Shown: positions 22,160-30,750 of the stretch, piece by piece
Layout of the letters: the number at the start of each line of letters is the position of its first letter
Position numbering within the stretch: position 1 is the stretch's first letter
Assembly: GCA_032249695.1 (NCBI GenBank)
Contig: JAVVHE010000008.1
Coordinates: 1-64,000 of the forward strand
From: JAVVHE01 sp032249695
GTDB taxonomy: Bacteria > Pseudomonadota > Alphaproteobacteria > Sphingomonadales > Sphingomonadaceae
Direction: 5' to 3'
DNA: 64,000 nt
Program-made: the position numbers and the translations under genes
Notes under the pieces: generated by a model
Told to the model about the DNA's origin: nothing
The model's input: only the letters and a program-made list of their open reading frames with translations
Database searches by the model: none

Positions 22160-22663
22160 ATGCAGGGCCTTGCATCCTCCGTCCCCGCTCACCGCGCGCC
22201 GATGGAGGACGCGCCCACCGCAGCCGAGGTGACACGCGGCCTCACCCGCCTGTTCTGGCGCATGGGGCTGGCCTGCGCTGCCGAATGCCCGCTCGGCAAC
22301 GGCCAGCGCGCCGACCTTGTCGCACTGGGGCGATGCGGGCGGCTGACGATCGTCGAGGTGAAGGTCAGCACGGCCGACCTTAGACAGGACGCGAAGTGGC
22401 GCGGCTATCTCGATTATTGCGATCGGTTTTATTGGGCCGTGCCGCCCGGCTTCCCGCTCGCTCTGTTCGAGACCGAAGCCTATGGCCACGGACGCGCCGG
22501 GCTCATCGTCGCGGATTGGCACGACGCCGCGATTTTGCGCGAGGCTGCGTGGTCGCCGCTTCCCCCGGCCCGCCGCAAGAGCGAGACGATCCGCTTCGCG
22601 ATGCGCTCCGCCGACGCGCTGATGCGGATGATCGATCCGGGACTGGTGGAGCCGGTAAGCTAG
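22160..22663 (+). CDS. mmcB: MmcB-family DNA repair protein
   Basis: 167 residues. MmcB (COG5321) is a small predicted nuclease-fold protein of alphaproteobacteria, linked to mitomycin C resistance. A PD-(D/E)xK-like core is visible: RADLVALGR, then IVEVKVSTADLRQD, then WRGYLDYCDRFYWAVP. The ATG at 22160 is chosen because upstream in-frame alternatives lie inside the LexA operator. A GC hairpin follows the stop. The gene stands between the efflux operon and fhs and is probably transcribed alone from its SOS promoter. Confidence 0.9.
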   Translation: MQGLASSVPAHRAPMEDAPTAAEVTRGLTRLFWRMGLACAAECPLGNGQRADLVALGRCGRLTIVEVKVSTADLRQDAKWRGYLDYCDRFYWAVPPGFPLALFETEAYGHGRAGLIVADWHDAAILREAAWSPLPPARRKSETIRFAMRSADALMRMIDPGLVEPVS

Positions 22664-22665
22664 AT

Positions 22666-22685
22666 CCTCCCCGCCTCGGGGGAGG
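22666..22685 (+). terminator. Hairpin after mmcB
   Basis: Perfect 7-bp stem CCTCCCC/GGGGAGG with a 6-base loop (GCCTCG), beginning 2 bases after the mmcB stop. There is no T tract. It is a likely end of the mmcB transcript. Confidence 0.45.
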
Positions 22686-22826
22686 TCCGGATCGACCGCG
22701 AGGACAGCACGAAGCCGTCGCGCTCGGCGCGGGTCGATGATCGCAAAGTTGCCCGTCCGCGGCTGTCCGGTAGGCACTGCGCGCTCCCGCCGGTATGACG
22801 GGCGCGTCGGCAAGCGGGGAGCGGGG

Positions 22827-24491
22827 ATGGCGACGGACCTTGAGATCGCGCGCAGCGTCGCGCTGCGGCCGATCAGTGCGATCGCCGCCAGGCTGGGCGC
22901 GCCCGAGGACGCGGTTCAGCCCTATGGCCGCGACAAGGCCAAGCTCGATCTCGGCTTCCTGCGAGGCGCCCCCGCGCGCGCCAAGCTGATCCTCGTCACC
23001 GCAATCAACCCCACCCCCGCGGGCGAAGGCAAGACCACCACCAGCGTGGGCGTCGCCGACGCGCTCAACATGACCGGCCGCCGCGCCGTGCTGTGCCTGC
23101 GCGAGCCGTCGCTTGGCCCCTGCTTCGGCCAGAAGGGCGGCGCGACCGGCGGCGGACGCGCACAGGTCGCGCCGATGGAGGACATCAACCTTCACTTCAC
23201 CGGCGACTTTCACGCGATCACCGCCGCGCACAACCTGCTGGCGGCCATGATCGACAACCACGTCTATTGGGGCAACGCGCTCGGCATCGACACGCGCCGG
23301 ATTGTCTGGCGGCGCGTGATGGACGTGAACGACCGGGCCTTGCGCGACCTCGTCGTCGGGCTGGGCGGCGTGGCGAACGGCCAGCCCCGCGAGACGGGGT
23401 TCGACATCACCGTCGCCTCCGAGGTGATGGCGTGCCTGTGCCTCGCCGGGGATCTGGCCGACCTGGAGGCGCGGCTGGCGCGGATCATCGTCGCCTACAC
23501 GCGCGACCGGCAGCCGGTGACCGCAGCCGAGCTGAAGGCGGTGGGCGCGATGACGGTGCTGCTGAAGGACGCGATCAAGCCCAACCTGGTGCAGACGCTG
23601 GAGGGCAACCCGGCGCTGATCCACGGCGGGCCGTTCGCCAACATCGCGCATGGCTGCAATTCGGTCATCGCCACGCGCGCCGGCTTGCAGCTTGGCGACT
23701 ATGTGGTGACCGAGGCCGGGTTCGGCGCGGACCTGGGCGCGGAGAAATTTTTCGACATCAAGTGCCGACAGGCCGGGCTGGAGCCCGCCGCCGCGGTGCT
23801 CGTCGCGACCGCGCGGGCGCTGAAGATGAACGGCGGCGTCGCCAAGGCGGAACTGGGCGCCGAGGATGTCGCAGCGGTGGAGCGCGGATCGGTCAACCTC
23901 ACGCGCCACATCGAGAACCTGCGTGCGTTCGGCGTGCCCGTGGTGGTCGCGGTCAACCGCTGCATGACCGATACGGATGCCGAGCTCGACGCGATCCGCG
24001 CCGCAGCAGCGCCGCTTGGGGTGGACGCGGTGGTGTGCACCCACTGGTCCGATGGCGGCCGCGGCGCGGTGGAGCTGGCCGACCGTGCAGCGACGCTGGC
24101 CGACAGCGGCACGGCGCGCTTCGCCCCGCTCTATGCGGACGAATTGCCGCTGCTGACCAAGATCGAGACCGTCGCGCGGCAAATCTACCGAGCGAGCGGG
24201 GTCAGCGCCGACCCCTCGGTTCTTGGCCAGCTGTCCCGCTTCGAGGCGATGGGCTTCGGCGGCTTGCCCGTCTGCATCGCCAAGACCCAATACAGCTTCT
24301 CCGCCGACCCGGCCGCGCTGGGCGCGCCGCTGGGCCACATGCTGCCGGTGCGCGAGGTCCGCCTGTCCGCCGGCGCGGGCTTCGTGGTGGCGGTGTGCGG
24401 GGACATCATGACCATGCCGGGGCTGCCGAAAGTGCCAGCGGCGGAGGGGATGGGGTTGGGGCGCGAGGGGGAGGTCGTGGGGTTGGGGTGA
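22827..24491 (+). CDS. fhs: Formate-tetrahydrofolate ligase
   Basis: 554 residues. It makes 10-formyl-THF from formate, THF and ATP for purine synthesis and one-carbon metabolism. The P-loop is visible in TPAGEGKTTTSVGVADAL; other signatures are GPCFGQKGGATGGGRAQV, HFTGDFHAIT and GLPVCIAKTQYSFS. The start at 22827 gives the normal N-terminus MATDLEIARS; in-frame codons upstream to 22737 look non-coding. The protein is complete to the C-terminal GDIMTMPGLPK. It converges with xerC. Confidence 0.95.
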   Translation: MATDLEIARSVALRPISAIAARLGAPEDAVQPYGRDKAKLDLGFLRGAPARAKLILVTAINPTPAGEGKTTTSVGVADALNMTGRRAVLCLREPSLGPCFGQKGGATGGGRAQVAPMEDINLHFTGDFHAITAAHNLLAAMIDNHVYWGNALGIDTRRIVWRRVMDVNDRALRDLVVGLGGVANGQPRETGFDITVASEVMACLCLAGDLADLEARLARIIVAYTRDRQPVTAAELKAVGAMTVLLKDAIKPNLVQTLEGNPALIHGGPFANIAHGCNSVIATRAGLQLGDYVVTEAGFGADLGAEKFFDIKCRQAGLEPAAAVLVATARALKMNGGVAKAELGAEDVAAVERGSVNLTRHIENLRAFGVPVVVAVNRCMTDTDAELDAIRAAAAPLGVDAVVCTHWSDGGRGAVELADRAATLADSGTARFAPLYADELPLLTKIETVARQIYRASGVSADPSVLGQLSRFEAMGFGGLPVCIAKTQYSFSADPAALGAPLGHMLPVREVRLSAGAGFVVAVCGDIMTMPGLPKVPAAEGMGLGREGEVVGLG

Positions 24492-24525
24492 GGGCCAGAC
24501 CCTTGAACTGCCCGCGTCGTCAACT

Positions 24526-24542
24526 GCACCTGGAGCAGGTGC
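24526..24542. terminator. Hairpin between convergent fhs and xerC
   Basis: Perfect 7-bp stem GCACCTG/CAGGTGC with the 3-base loop GAG, 34 bases past the fhs stop and about 105 bases beyond the xerC stop. It could serve the fhs transcript. There is no T tract. Confidence 0.4.
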
Positions 24543-24647
24543 GATCCGGAACAGCCGGGCCTCGTTCAACGCCTTCGACGGCCGACTGCAGAACGCCCGG
24601 CCGAGCGGTCCTTGCTCACGGCTTGCGTCCCCTGCGATCGCCCCCCG

Positions 24648-25577
24648 TCACGCACGCGGATGCGAATGCCGATAGACGTCCAGCAGGTGCGCCGCGTCGA
24701 CCGCCGTGTAGATTTGCGTCGACGAAAGGCTCGCGTGGCCCAGCAGCTCCTGGATCACGCGCAGGTCGGCACCGCGCGCCAGCAGATGCGTCGCGAAACT
24801 GTGGCGCAGCGCGTGCGGCGTCGCGGTCGACGGGAGGCCCAGCGCCGCGCGGGCGCGGCGGACGCTGACGCGCACCAGCCCCGGATCCAGAGGGCCGCCC
24901 TTCGCGCCGCGGAACAGCGCATCGCCCGGCGCCAGCGCGAACGGCAGCAGGCGCGCATAGGCCTCCACCGCCTCGCGCACCTGCGGGAGCAGCGGCACGA
25001 TCCGCGTCTTGGCGCGCTTGCCGGTGACGCTGAGCGTGTTCCCGAGCGGCAGCGCCTCCCGCTGAACCGCAAGAGCCTCGCTGACGCGCAGGCCCGCGCC
25101 GTAGAGCAGGTGCAGCACCGCATTGTCGCGCGCGGCGATCCAGGGCTCGTCCGGCTCGTCGGCTGCGGCAGCGATCAGGCGCTTGGCCTCGCCCATGCCC
25201 AGCGGCCGCGGTGCGCGCTTGGGCACCTTGGGGCTGGCGAGGCCGACGAGGCCGGGCGGATCGATGCCGCGATGCTCGGCGGCGAATGCGAAGAAGTCAC
25301 GGATCGCCGCGAGGTCGCGGGCGACCGCCGCCTGGCTCACTCCGTCGGCCCGCCGCGCGGACAGGAAGGCGCGGAAATCTGCGCGGGACATTTCGGCGAG
25401 CGCTCGCTCTGTCACCGGCCCGCCAAGATGGGGCGCCAAGAACCCGGTCAGGTGCCGCAGCGATACGGCATAGGCGCGGATGGTGTGCGGGGATCGGCGG
25501 CGGCCATGCTCCAGCCAAGCCAGCCAGCGCGCGATCAGCGGCTCGGCGGGGGCGCTCGCAGTAGCGGATGTGCTCAT
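24648..25577 (-). CDS. xerC: Tyrosine recombinase XerC
   Basis: 309 residues. With XerD it resolves chromosome dimers at dif. The N-terminal SAM-like core-binding domain (residues ~10-100, RWLAWLEHGRRRSPHTIRAY) precedes the catalytic domain. The catalytic set is visible: Arg in GLRVSEAL, HALRHSFATHLLARG (HxxR), GHASLSSTQIYTAVD with the second His and the nucleophile Tyr at about residue 290. There is no att-like repeat or cargo beside it, so it is the housekeeping recombinase and not an integrase. fsa lies upstream on the same strand. Confidence 0.9.
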   Translation of the reverse strand: MSTSATASAPAEPLIARWLAWLEHGRRRSPHTIRAYAVSLRHLTGFLAPHLGGPVTERALAEMSRADFRAFLSARRADGVSQAAVARDLAAIRDFFAFAAEHRGIDPPGLVGLASPKVPKRAPRPLGMGEAKRLIAAAADEPDEPWIAARDNAVLHLLYGAGLRVSEALAVQREALPLGNTLSVTGKRAKTRIVPLLPQVREAVEAYARLLPFALAPGDALFRGAKGGPLDPGLVRVSVRRARAALGLPSTATPHALRHSFATHLLARGADLRVIQELLGHASLSSTQIYTAVDAAHLLDVYRHSHPRA

Positions 25578-25712
25578 GCAGTCTCTCGCGACGGGACGTG
25601 CAGGCCGGCGGGGTAGACGCCCCCGTCGGCGAAGGGCCCGCCGCGATCGAACACCGAGCGCCTTCCCGACACAATGCCCGACGTTTCGGGCAACGATGAC
25701 CGAAAACCGGGT

Positions 25713-26366
25713 TCAGCCGATCGTTTGCCCGGTTTTCTGCCAATCCGCCAGGAACGCCGCCAAGCCCTTGTCGGTCAGCGGGTGATTGAACAGCGCGCGT
25801 ATGACCGATGGCGGCGCGGTCATCACGTCGGCGCCGATCTTCGCGGCCTGCAGCACATGGATCGGGTGACGCACGCTCGCCACCAGGATTTGCGTGCGGA
25901 AGTCATAGTTGTCGTAGATCGTGCGGATGTCGGCGATCAGCTCCATGCCGTCCTGACCGACATCGTCGTGGCGGCCGACGAAGGGCGAGATGAAGGTCGC
26001 ACCGGCCTTTGCCGCCAGCAGCGCCTGGTTGGCGCTGAAGCACAGCGTGACGTTCACCATCGCCGCCTCATCGGTCAGCCGCTTGCACGCGCACAGGCCC
26101 GCGGGGGTCAGCGGCAGCTTGACCGCGACGTTCTGAGCGATCGCGCGCACCACGTCGGCCTCGCGCATCATGCCGTCATAGTCGGTCGCGACGACCTCGG
26201 CGCTGACCGGGCCGGGAACGATGGCGGCGATCTCGCGCACGACGTCCAGGAAGTTGCGGCCCGCCTTGTGGATCAGGCTGGGGTTGGTGGTGACGCCGTC
26301 GAGCAGCCCGGTCTCGGCCAGCTGGGTGATCTCGGCAACGTCGGCGGTGTCGGCGAAGAATTTCAT
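25713..26366 (-). CDS. fsa: Fructose-6-phosphate aldolase / transaldolase-like protein
   Basis: 217 residues, the length of the small transaldolase subfamily. The start MKFFADTADVAEI at 26366 matches the family. The Schiff-base lysine is K83 in NVAVKLPLTPAG; TTNPSLI near residue 26 and the GADVMTAPPSVI strand near the end are present. An in-frame extension to 26417 (MSADTLAAAG) starts exactly where a short upstream frame stops (TGATG), so a longer N-terminus cannot be excluded. Members cleave fructose 6-phosphate or act as transaldolase; which applies is not clear. xerC lies downstream. Confidence 0.92.
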   Translation of the reverse strand: MKFFADTADVAEITQLAETGLLDGVTTNPSLIHKAGRNFLDVVREIAAIVPGPVSAEVVATDYDGMMREADVVRAIAQNVAVKLPLTPAGLCACKRLTDEAAMVNVTLCFSANQALLAAKAGATFISPFVGRHDDVGQDGMELIADIRTIYDNYDFRTQILVASVRHPIHVLQAAKIGADVMTAPPSVIRALFNHPLTDKGLAAFLADWQKTGQTIG

Positions 26367-26702
26367 GGAGCGCTTCTCGCCCGCGGCGCCTGCCGCGGCA
26401 AGGGTGTCGGCGGACATCACACTTCGCCGGCCAGCAGGCGACTAGGGCCTGGAGGGTTGTTATCCGCATCGCGCGAGATGCGGCGCAGACGCAGCGGCTC
26501 GATTTCGGCCTGGTGCGCCCCGGCCAGCGGCTGCTGACCCGCGGACCCCATGCGGGCTCGGCGCGCTCGCACTCGGCCGCCGCCGCCGCACGCGCTGACG
26601 CCCACGCCGGCCGCGCTCGCATCTGCGCCGAACCGAAGCCGCCGGGCCTTGCACGCGCCGCTGGCTGGGGCATGATGGCCGGTGGGCTGGAGGAGTGGAC
26701 GC
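26367..26702. other. 336-base region between divergent fsa and the 26703 gene
   Basis: The region separates fsa (minus) from a plus-strand operon and must hold both promoters. I see no convincing -35/-10 pair and no repeat. The only coding candidate is a short minus-strand frame (see 26417-26605). Confidence 0.5.
26417..26605 (-). CDS. Possible small protein upstream of fsa (doubtful)
   Basis: A 62-codon frame from a GTG at 26605, or 44 codons from an ATG at 26551. It ends with PSRLLAGEV and a TGA that overlaps an ATG in the fsa frame (TGATG), the same coupling seen at other junctions in this window. The second half has the third-position G/C preference of local genes; the first half is Arg/Gly-rich and looks non-coding. 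No ribosome site is visible and no family is recognised. It may be chance. Confidence 0.2.
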   Translation of the reverse strand: MGVSACGGGGRVRARRARMGSAGQQPLAGAHQAEIEPLRLRRISRDADNNPPGPSRLLAGEV

Positions 26703-27113
26703 GTGGACCCATTGCGGATGACCGGGGCGTGGTTCGGCCAGTATTTCTACGCCGACGGGCGCGCGCCGGTGCGCTTCATCGCGAACCTTGCGGAAGAGGA
26801 CGGCGGCGGCGGCTTCGCGGGCGAGGTGAGCGAGCCCAACCACATCGCGGGCACCGCGCCGACGCTTCACGCGATCGTGCGCGGATCGCGCAGCGGCACC
26901 GCGTTCCGCTTCACCAAGCAATATGACGGCGAAAGCGATGCGGCCCACGCGGTCGGCTATCGCGGCGCGATCGAGGCCGACGGCGCCGAGGCGGCGGGCG
27001 AGTGGGCGCTCGCCGGAGAGCGCGGGCGTTTCCGGATGACGCGCGCGGTGCTGACCAATGAGGAACAGGCCGCCGAGCTGGCGGTGACGCGCGGAGCCGG
27101 CACCCTTCGGTGA
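26703..27113 (+). CDS. Conserved-looking small protein of unknown function
   Basis: 136 residues from a GTG at 26703, which has GGAGGAG 7 bases upstream; the first internal ATG (26718) would also give MTGAWFGQYFY. The sequence is beta-rich with alternating hydrophobics (ANLAEEDGGGGFAGEVSEPN, FRFTKQYDG) and ends EWALAGERGRFRMTRA, like a single small beta-barrel or lipocalin-like domain. There is no signal peptide and no catalytic motif. Its TGA overlaps an upstream GTG of the PhzF-family gene, so it is probably the first gene of the long plus-strand run to folC. Confidence 0.7.
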   Translation: MDPLRMTGAWFGQYFYADGRAPVRFIANLAEEDGGGGFAGEVSEPNHIAGTAPTLHAIVRGSRSGTAFRFTKQYDGESDAAHAVGYRGAIEADGAEAAGEWALAGERGRFRMTRAVLTNEEQAAELAVTRGAGTLR

Positions 27114-27151
27114 CTTTCGAGCACCGCGTCGGCCCGGCTAGGGCGGCGGCC

Positions 27152-27949
27152 ATGCAGCTTCGCTTCACCCAGGTCGATGCCTTTGCCGAGCGCCCGTTCA
27201 CCGGCAACCAGGCCTGCGTGATGCCGCTGACGGAGTGGCTGCCCGACTCGACGCTCCGGGCGATCGCGAACGAGAACAACGTCGCGGAAACGGCCTTCTA
27301 CCTGCCTGATGCAAGCGGTGCGGCGGACTTCGAACTGCGCTGGTTCACGCCCGCGGTCGAGGTGGCGCTGTGCGGCCACGCGACGCTTGCGAGCGGGCAT
27401 GTGGCGCTGGGCGACGCGCCCGGGCGGCAGCGCGTTACCTTCGTCACGCGCAGGTCCGGCGTGCTCGCGGTCGAGCGGGCGGGCGACGGCTATGCGCTCG
27501 ACCTGCCAGCGATGGCGCCCACCGCGTCCGAGCTGCCGGGCCTTGCCGGGGCGTTGGGCGCGGTGCCCGAAGCGGTGCTGATGCGCGGGCACGATTACGT
27601 GGTCGGCGTCTTCGCGCGTCCCGAGCAGGTGCTGGAGCTGAAGCCCGACTTCCGTGCGCTCGCGGCGCTGCCCGGCGGCGACGTGCTGGTGATCGCCACG
27701 GCTGCGGGCGGCGAGGCCGACGTCACCAGCCGCGTCTTCGCTCCGGGCGCCGGCGTCGACGAGGACCCCGTCACCGGCTCGGCGCACGCGATCATCGCGC
27801 CCTACTGGGCCGAGCGCCTCGGCCGCGCCGCCTTCAGCGCGCACCAGGCGAGCGCGCGCGGCGGGCGTCTGAAGGTCGAACTGCGCGGCGACATTGTGCG
27901 GCTGACCGGCGGCTGCGTGACGGTGATCGACGGCACGATGCACCTGTAG
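27152..27949 (+). CDS. PhzF-family isomerase/epimerase
   Basis: 265 residues. The start is MQLRFTQVDAF, the normal family N-terminus; an in-frame GTG at 27110 that overlaps the previous stop would add 14 residues. The family has two diaminopimelate-epimerase-like halves. The catalytic Glu is E46 in NVAETAFYL, and the GHATLASGH and DEDPVTGSAHA motifs line the active site. PhzF itself acts in phenazine synthesis, but no other phenazine genes are present, so the substrate is unknown and the name should not be read as phenazine production. Confidence 0.88.
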   Translation: MQLRFTQVDAFAERPFTGNQACVMPLTEWLPDSTLRAIANENNVAETAFYLPDASGAADFELRWFTPAVEVALCGHATLASGHVALGDAPGRQRVTFVTRRSGVLAVERAGDGYALDLPAMAPTASELPGLAGALGAVPEAVLMRGHDYVVGVFARPEQVLELKPDFRALAALPGGDVLVIATAAGGEADVTSRVFAPGAGVDEDPVTGSAHAIIAPYWAERLGRAAFSAHQASARGGRLKVELRGDIVRLTGGCVTVIDGTMHL

Positions 27950-27992
27950 GCAAGGGGCGACAGGCGGCGGCGAGTTGGTTAGGCTTTCACGG

Positions 27993-28451
27993 ATGAGCAC
28001 CACGCCAACCGGCCCACGCCTGCAACGCGCGACGCTGGTCGTCGCCGATCTGGAGCGCGCGCTCGGCTTCTACCGCGACGTGCTGGGGCTAAGCGTCGCC
28101 TACGTGCTGGCGCACCGCGACGAGAGCTATTCGATCCCCGTGTTCGACATTCCCGCAGGCGCGCGGCTGCGCTTCTGCACGCTCTCCAGCCCGACGCAGG
28201 AGCGCTGCCTGGCGCTGACTGAAGTCACCGGCGCGCCGCTCTACCCGGTGCCGCGCCCGCGCCGCGCGGCGGTGGTGATGGAGGTGCCCGATCCGGACCG
28301 AGTCGTCGCGGGCGCCACGGCGCTGGGGCTGCAGGTCTATCCCGAGGAGGTGCTGAAGACGCCCGACGGCCGAACCGGGCGCGAGATCGGGATCGTCGAC
28401 GCCGACGACCACCTCGTCGTCATCTACACCATCACGAGCCGCACCGCTTGA
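27993..28451 (+). CDS. VOC (glyoxalase/dioxygenase-fold) protein
   Basis: 152 residues. The N-terminal beta-alpha-beta-beta-beta unit ATLVVADLERALGFYRDVLGL is diagnostic of the vicinal oxygen chelate fold. A second unit follows (AAVVMEVPDPDRVVAGATALGL, ending IVDADDHLVVIYT). Metal ligands typical of glyoxalase I are not all evident, so the activity is open. Its stop overlaps the TTG start of the MFS gene by three bases. Confidence 0.82.
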   Translation: MSTTPTGPRLQRATLVVADLERALGFYRDVLGLSVAYVLAHRDESYSIPVFDIPAGARLRFCTLSSPTQERCLALTEVTGAPLYPVPRPRRAAVVMEVPDPDRVVAGATALGLQVYPEEVLKTPDGRTGREIGIVDADDHLVVIYTITSRTA

Positions 28452-29770
28452 GCACCGCCGCCGCGCTCGCGCCCGCCCCGGTCGTCGACGCGCCCTACCC
28501 TCGCCCGCTGACGTCGTGGGCGCTGGTGGCGCTGCTGACCGTCACCTACGTCTGCTCGTTCATCGACCGGTACATGCTCGGGCTGCTCGTAGGGCCGATC
28601 AAGGCGGATTTCCGGCTTTCGGACAGCGATATCGGCCTGCTCGCCGGGCCGGCCTTTGCAATCTTCTACGCAACCATCGGCCTGCCGCTCGGCTGGCTCG
28701 CAGACCGGCGCCCGCGCACGCTCATCCTGGCGTTCGGAATCGCGATCTGGAGCCTCGCGACCGCTGCCTCGGGGCTAGCGACGGGCTTCGCGGGGCTGTT
28801 CGTGGCGCGGATGCTCGTCGGCTTCGGCGAGGCTGCGCTGGCGCCGTGCGCGCTCAGCATGATTTCCGACAGCTTCCCGCCCGAGCGGCGCGGCAAGCCG
28901 GTCGGGGTCTACTCGGCCGCGCTCGCGATCGGGGCCGGACTGGCAGCGATCATCGGAGCCAAGGTGCTGGGGCTGGCGGCGGGCGGGGTCGCCCTGCCCG
29001 TGCTGGGCCGCACCGAGCCATGGCGCTTCGCGTTCATCGCGGTCGGCCTGCCGGGCCTGCTGCTCGCGGCGCTGTTCCTCATGGTGCCGGAGCCCGCGCG
29101 CCGCTCCGGCCCGCGCGTCGTCGGCGGGTTCGGAGCTGTGTTCGCGCTCGTCGGCCGCCGCTTCGGCGCGTTCGGGGGAGCGGTCGCGCTTGTTTGCGTG
29201 ATGACCATTGTCGCCTACAGCCAAGGCGGCTTCGGCCCGGAGACGTTCCGCCGCGCGTTCGGCTGGGCACCCGCGGATTATGCAAGGGTGAACGGCACCA
29301 TCAATCTGATCGTTGGTCCGACGGCGGTGTTCGGCACGGGCGCGCTGATCGACTGGCTGAAGCGCCGCGGGGTGCGCGACGCGGCGTTTCGCATGCTGAT
29401 GGCGGGCTTTCTGCTGATGGTGCCGCTGAGCGCTGTCGCGTGGCTGATGCCGACTCCCACGGCCGCCTTCGTCGGGCTGGCGCTGTCGTCGCTCGGCATC
29501 GCCACGGTCACAGCGGCGGGGATCATCGCGCTCATCGAGATCGCGCCGCCCGCACTGCGCGGCAGCATCGTCGCGCTTTATTATATGGCGATCTCGATCA
29601 CCGGACTGCTGCTCGGGCCGCCGACCGTGGGCGCGCTTTCCAAACACGCGTTCGGCGAGGCGCACCTTGCGCTCGCGATGGCCGTCACTCCGCTGCTCTA
29701 TGGTGCGCTGCCGCTGTTCGCGCTGCCGGTCGTCGCACGCGCCTACCGCCGCCGCCTGGCCGAGGTCTAG
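28448..29770 (+). CDS. MFS transporter, spinster-like
   Basis: 440 residues with 12 predicted membrane segments. The first (ALVALLTVTYVCSFIDRYML) and motif A between TM2 and TM3 (GWLADRRPRT) are typical of the major facilitator superfamily. SFIDRYMLGLLVGPIKADF and SDSDIGLLAGPAFAIFY match the spinster-type branch. No ATG or GTG precedes TM1, so the TTG at 28448, which overlaps the VOC gene stop (TTGA), is the probable start. The substrate is unknown; family members move lipids, sugars or drugs. Confidence 0.88.
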   Translation: MSTAAALAPAPVVDAPYPRPLTSWALVALLTVTYVCSFIDRYMLGLLVGPIKADFRLSDSDIGLLAGPAFAIFYATIGLPLGWLADRRPRTLILAFGIAIWSLATAASGLATGFAGLFVARMLVGFGEAALAPCALSMISDSFPPERRGKPVGVYSAALAIGAGLAAIIGAKVLGLAAGGVALPVLGRTEPWRFAFIAVGLPGLLLAALFLMVPEPARRSGPRVVGGFGAVFALVGRRFGAFGGAVALVCVMTIVAYSQGGFGPETFRRAFGWAPADYARVNGTINLIVGPTAVFGTGALIDWLKRRGVRDAAFRMLMAGFLLMVPLSAVAWLMPTPTAAFVGLALSSLGIATVTAAGIIALIEIAPPALRGSIVALYYMAISITGLLLGPPTVGALSKHAFGEAHLALAMAVTPLLYGALPLFALPVVARAYRRRLAEV

Positions 29771-29773
29771 GCC

Positions 29774-30106
29774 GTGCCGCTGTGGGCAATCCTCAGCTTC
29801 GATGCGCCGGGCGCTGCGCTGCTGCGCAAGCAGCATCTCGCCGCACACCTGGCGCATATGGAAGGCGCGTTGCAGCCGCTGAAGCTTGCCGGGCCGCTGC
29901 GGACGCCCGCGGGCGACTTCGCGGCGTCGCTCGGCATCGTCGAAGCCGACAGCGCCGAGGCGGCGCGCGCCTATATCGAAGCCGATCCGTATTTCCGCGC
30001 GGGCGTGTGGGCGCGCTGCGAGGTGTTCGCCTTCACCGCCGCGGCGGGCGAATGGGCGGGCGGCATCAGCTGGGCACCGCTGACCGATGGCGGCGGCGGA
30101 GCGTAG
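29774..30106 (+). CDS. YciI-family protein
   Basis: 110 residues from a GTG 3 bases after the MFS stop. The ferredoxin-like alpha-beta fold is indicated by LWAILSFDAPGAALLRKQH, the LRKQHLAAHLAHMEGA helix, DSAEAARAYIEADPYFRAG and a C-terminal beta strand. In YciI-like proteins a His-Asp pair lies in a small active site; here H22 or H26 and the D of EADP are candidates. The family has a putative enzymatic role and often precedes trpF-like genes in alphaproteobacteria. The function is unproven. Confidence 0.8.
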   Translation: MPLWAILSFDAPGAALLRKQHLAAHLAHMEGALQPLKLAGPLRTPAGDFAASLGIVEADSAEAARAYIEADPYFRAGVWARCEVFAFTAAAGEWAGGISWAPLTDGGGGA

Positions 30107-30108
30107 AC

Positions 30109-30750
30109 ATGCCGGTGCAGGCGAAGATCTGCGGGCTGACGACGCCCGGGACCGTCGACGCTGCCGTGGCGGGCGGCGCGGCGTGGGTGGGCTTCGTGTT
30201 CTTCCCGCCCTCGCCGCGCAATGTCTGCCCGGACCTCGCCGCACGCCTGGCCGCGCGCGTGCCTCCGCGCGTGGGCCGCGTGGGGCTGTTCGTCAACGCC
30301 GACGACGCGCTCATCGACAGTGCGGTTCGCGCGGCCGCGCTGACCGCGATCCAGCTGCACGGACTTGAACCGCCCGCGCGCGCTGCGGCGCTGAAGGCGC
30401 GGCATGGTGTGGAGGTGTGGAAGGCGCTGCCCGTCCGCACGGCCGCCGACGTTGCCGCCACCGGCGGCTGGCGCGGCGTCGTCGACCGCGTGCTGCTCGA
30501 TGCCAAGCCGTCCGCCGGCGCCGCTCTGCCCGGCGGCAACGGCCTGCGCTTCGACTGGCAGCTGCTGGCGGACTCGCGCCCGCCGCTGCCGTGGATGCTC
30601 GCGGGCGGGCTCGATGCGGCGAACCTTGGCGATGCAGTGGGCGTGACAGGAGCGCGCGCCGTCGATGTCTCAAGCGGGGTGGAGGTTGCGCCGGGGGTCA
30701 AAGACCCGCAGAAGATCGCCGAGTTCCTCCACATCGCCGGACAGCTTTGA
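30109..30750 (+). CDS. trpF: Phosphoribosylanthranilate isomerase
   Basis: 213 residues. It carries out the Amadori rearrangement of phosphoribosylanthranilate to CdRP in tryptophan synthesis. The TIM-barrel start KICGLT has the catalytic base C8; the general acid Asp lies in VLLDAK at about residue 127. The phosphate-binding loops are WMLAGGLDAAN and DVSSGVE. It begins 2 bases after the yciI-like stop and overlaps trpB by TTGA, so its expression should be coupled to trpB and trpA. trpE, trpG, trpD and trpC are not in the window. Confidence 0.96.
   Translation: MPVQAKICGLTTPGTVDAAVAGGAAWVGFVFFPPSPRNVCPDLAARLAARVPPRVGRVGLFVNADDALIDSAVRAAALTAIQLHGLEPPARAAALKARHGVEVWKALPVRTAADVAATGGWRGVVDRVLLDAKPSAGAALPGGNGLRFDWQLLADSRPPLPWMLAGGLDAANLGDAVGVTGARAVDVSSGVEVAPGVKDPQKIAEFLHIAGQL

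Noticed and set aside
22503..24569. 688-codon minus-strand frame across fhs
   Set aside because: It is a shadow of fhs; the composition is typical of antisense frames in this GC range.
24648..25577. Possible integrase of a genomic island
   Set aside because: The recombinase has housekeeping XerC features, no attachment-site repeat, no cargo, and normal neighbours (fhs, fsa).
27152..27949. Phenazine biosynthesis locus
   Set aside because: Only a PhzF-family isomerase is present; no other phz gene is nearby, and the family is broad.
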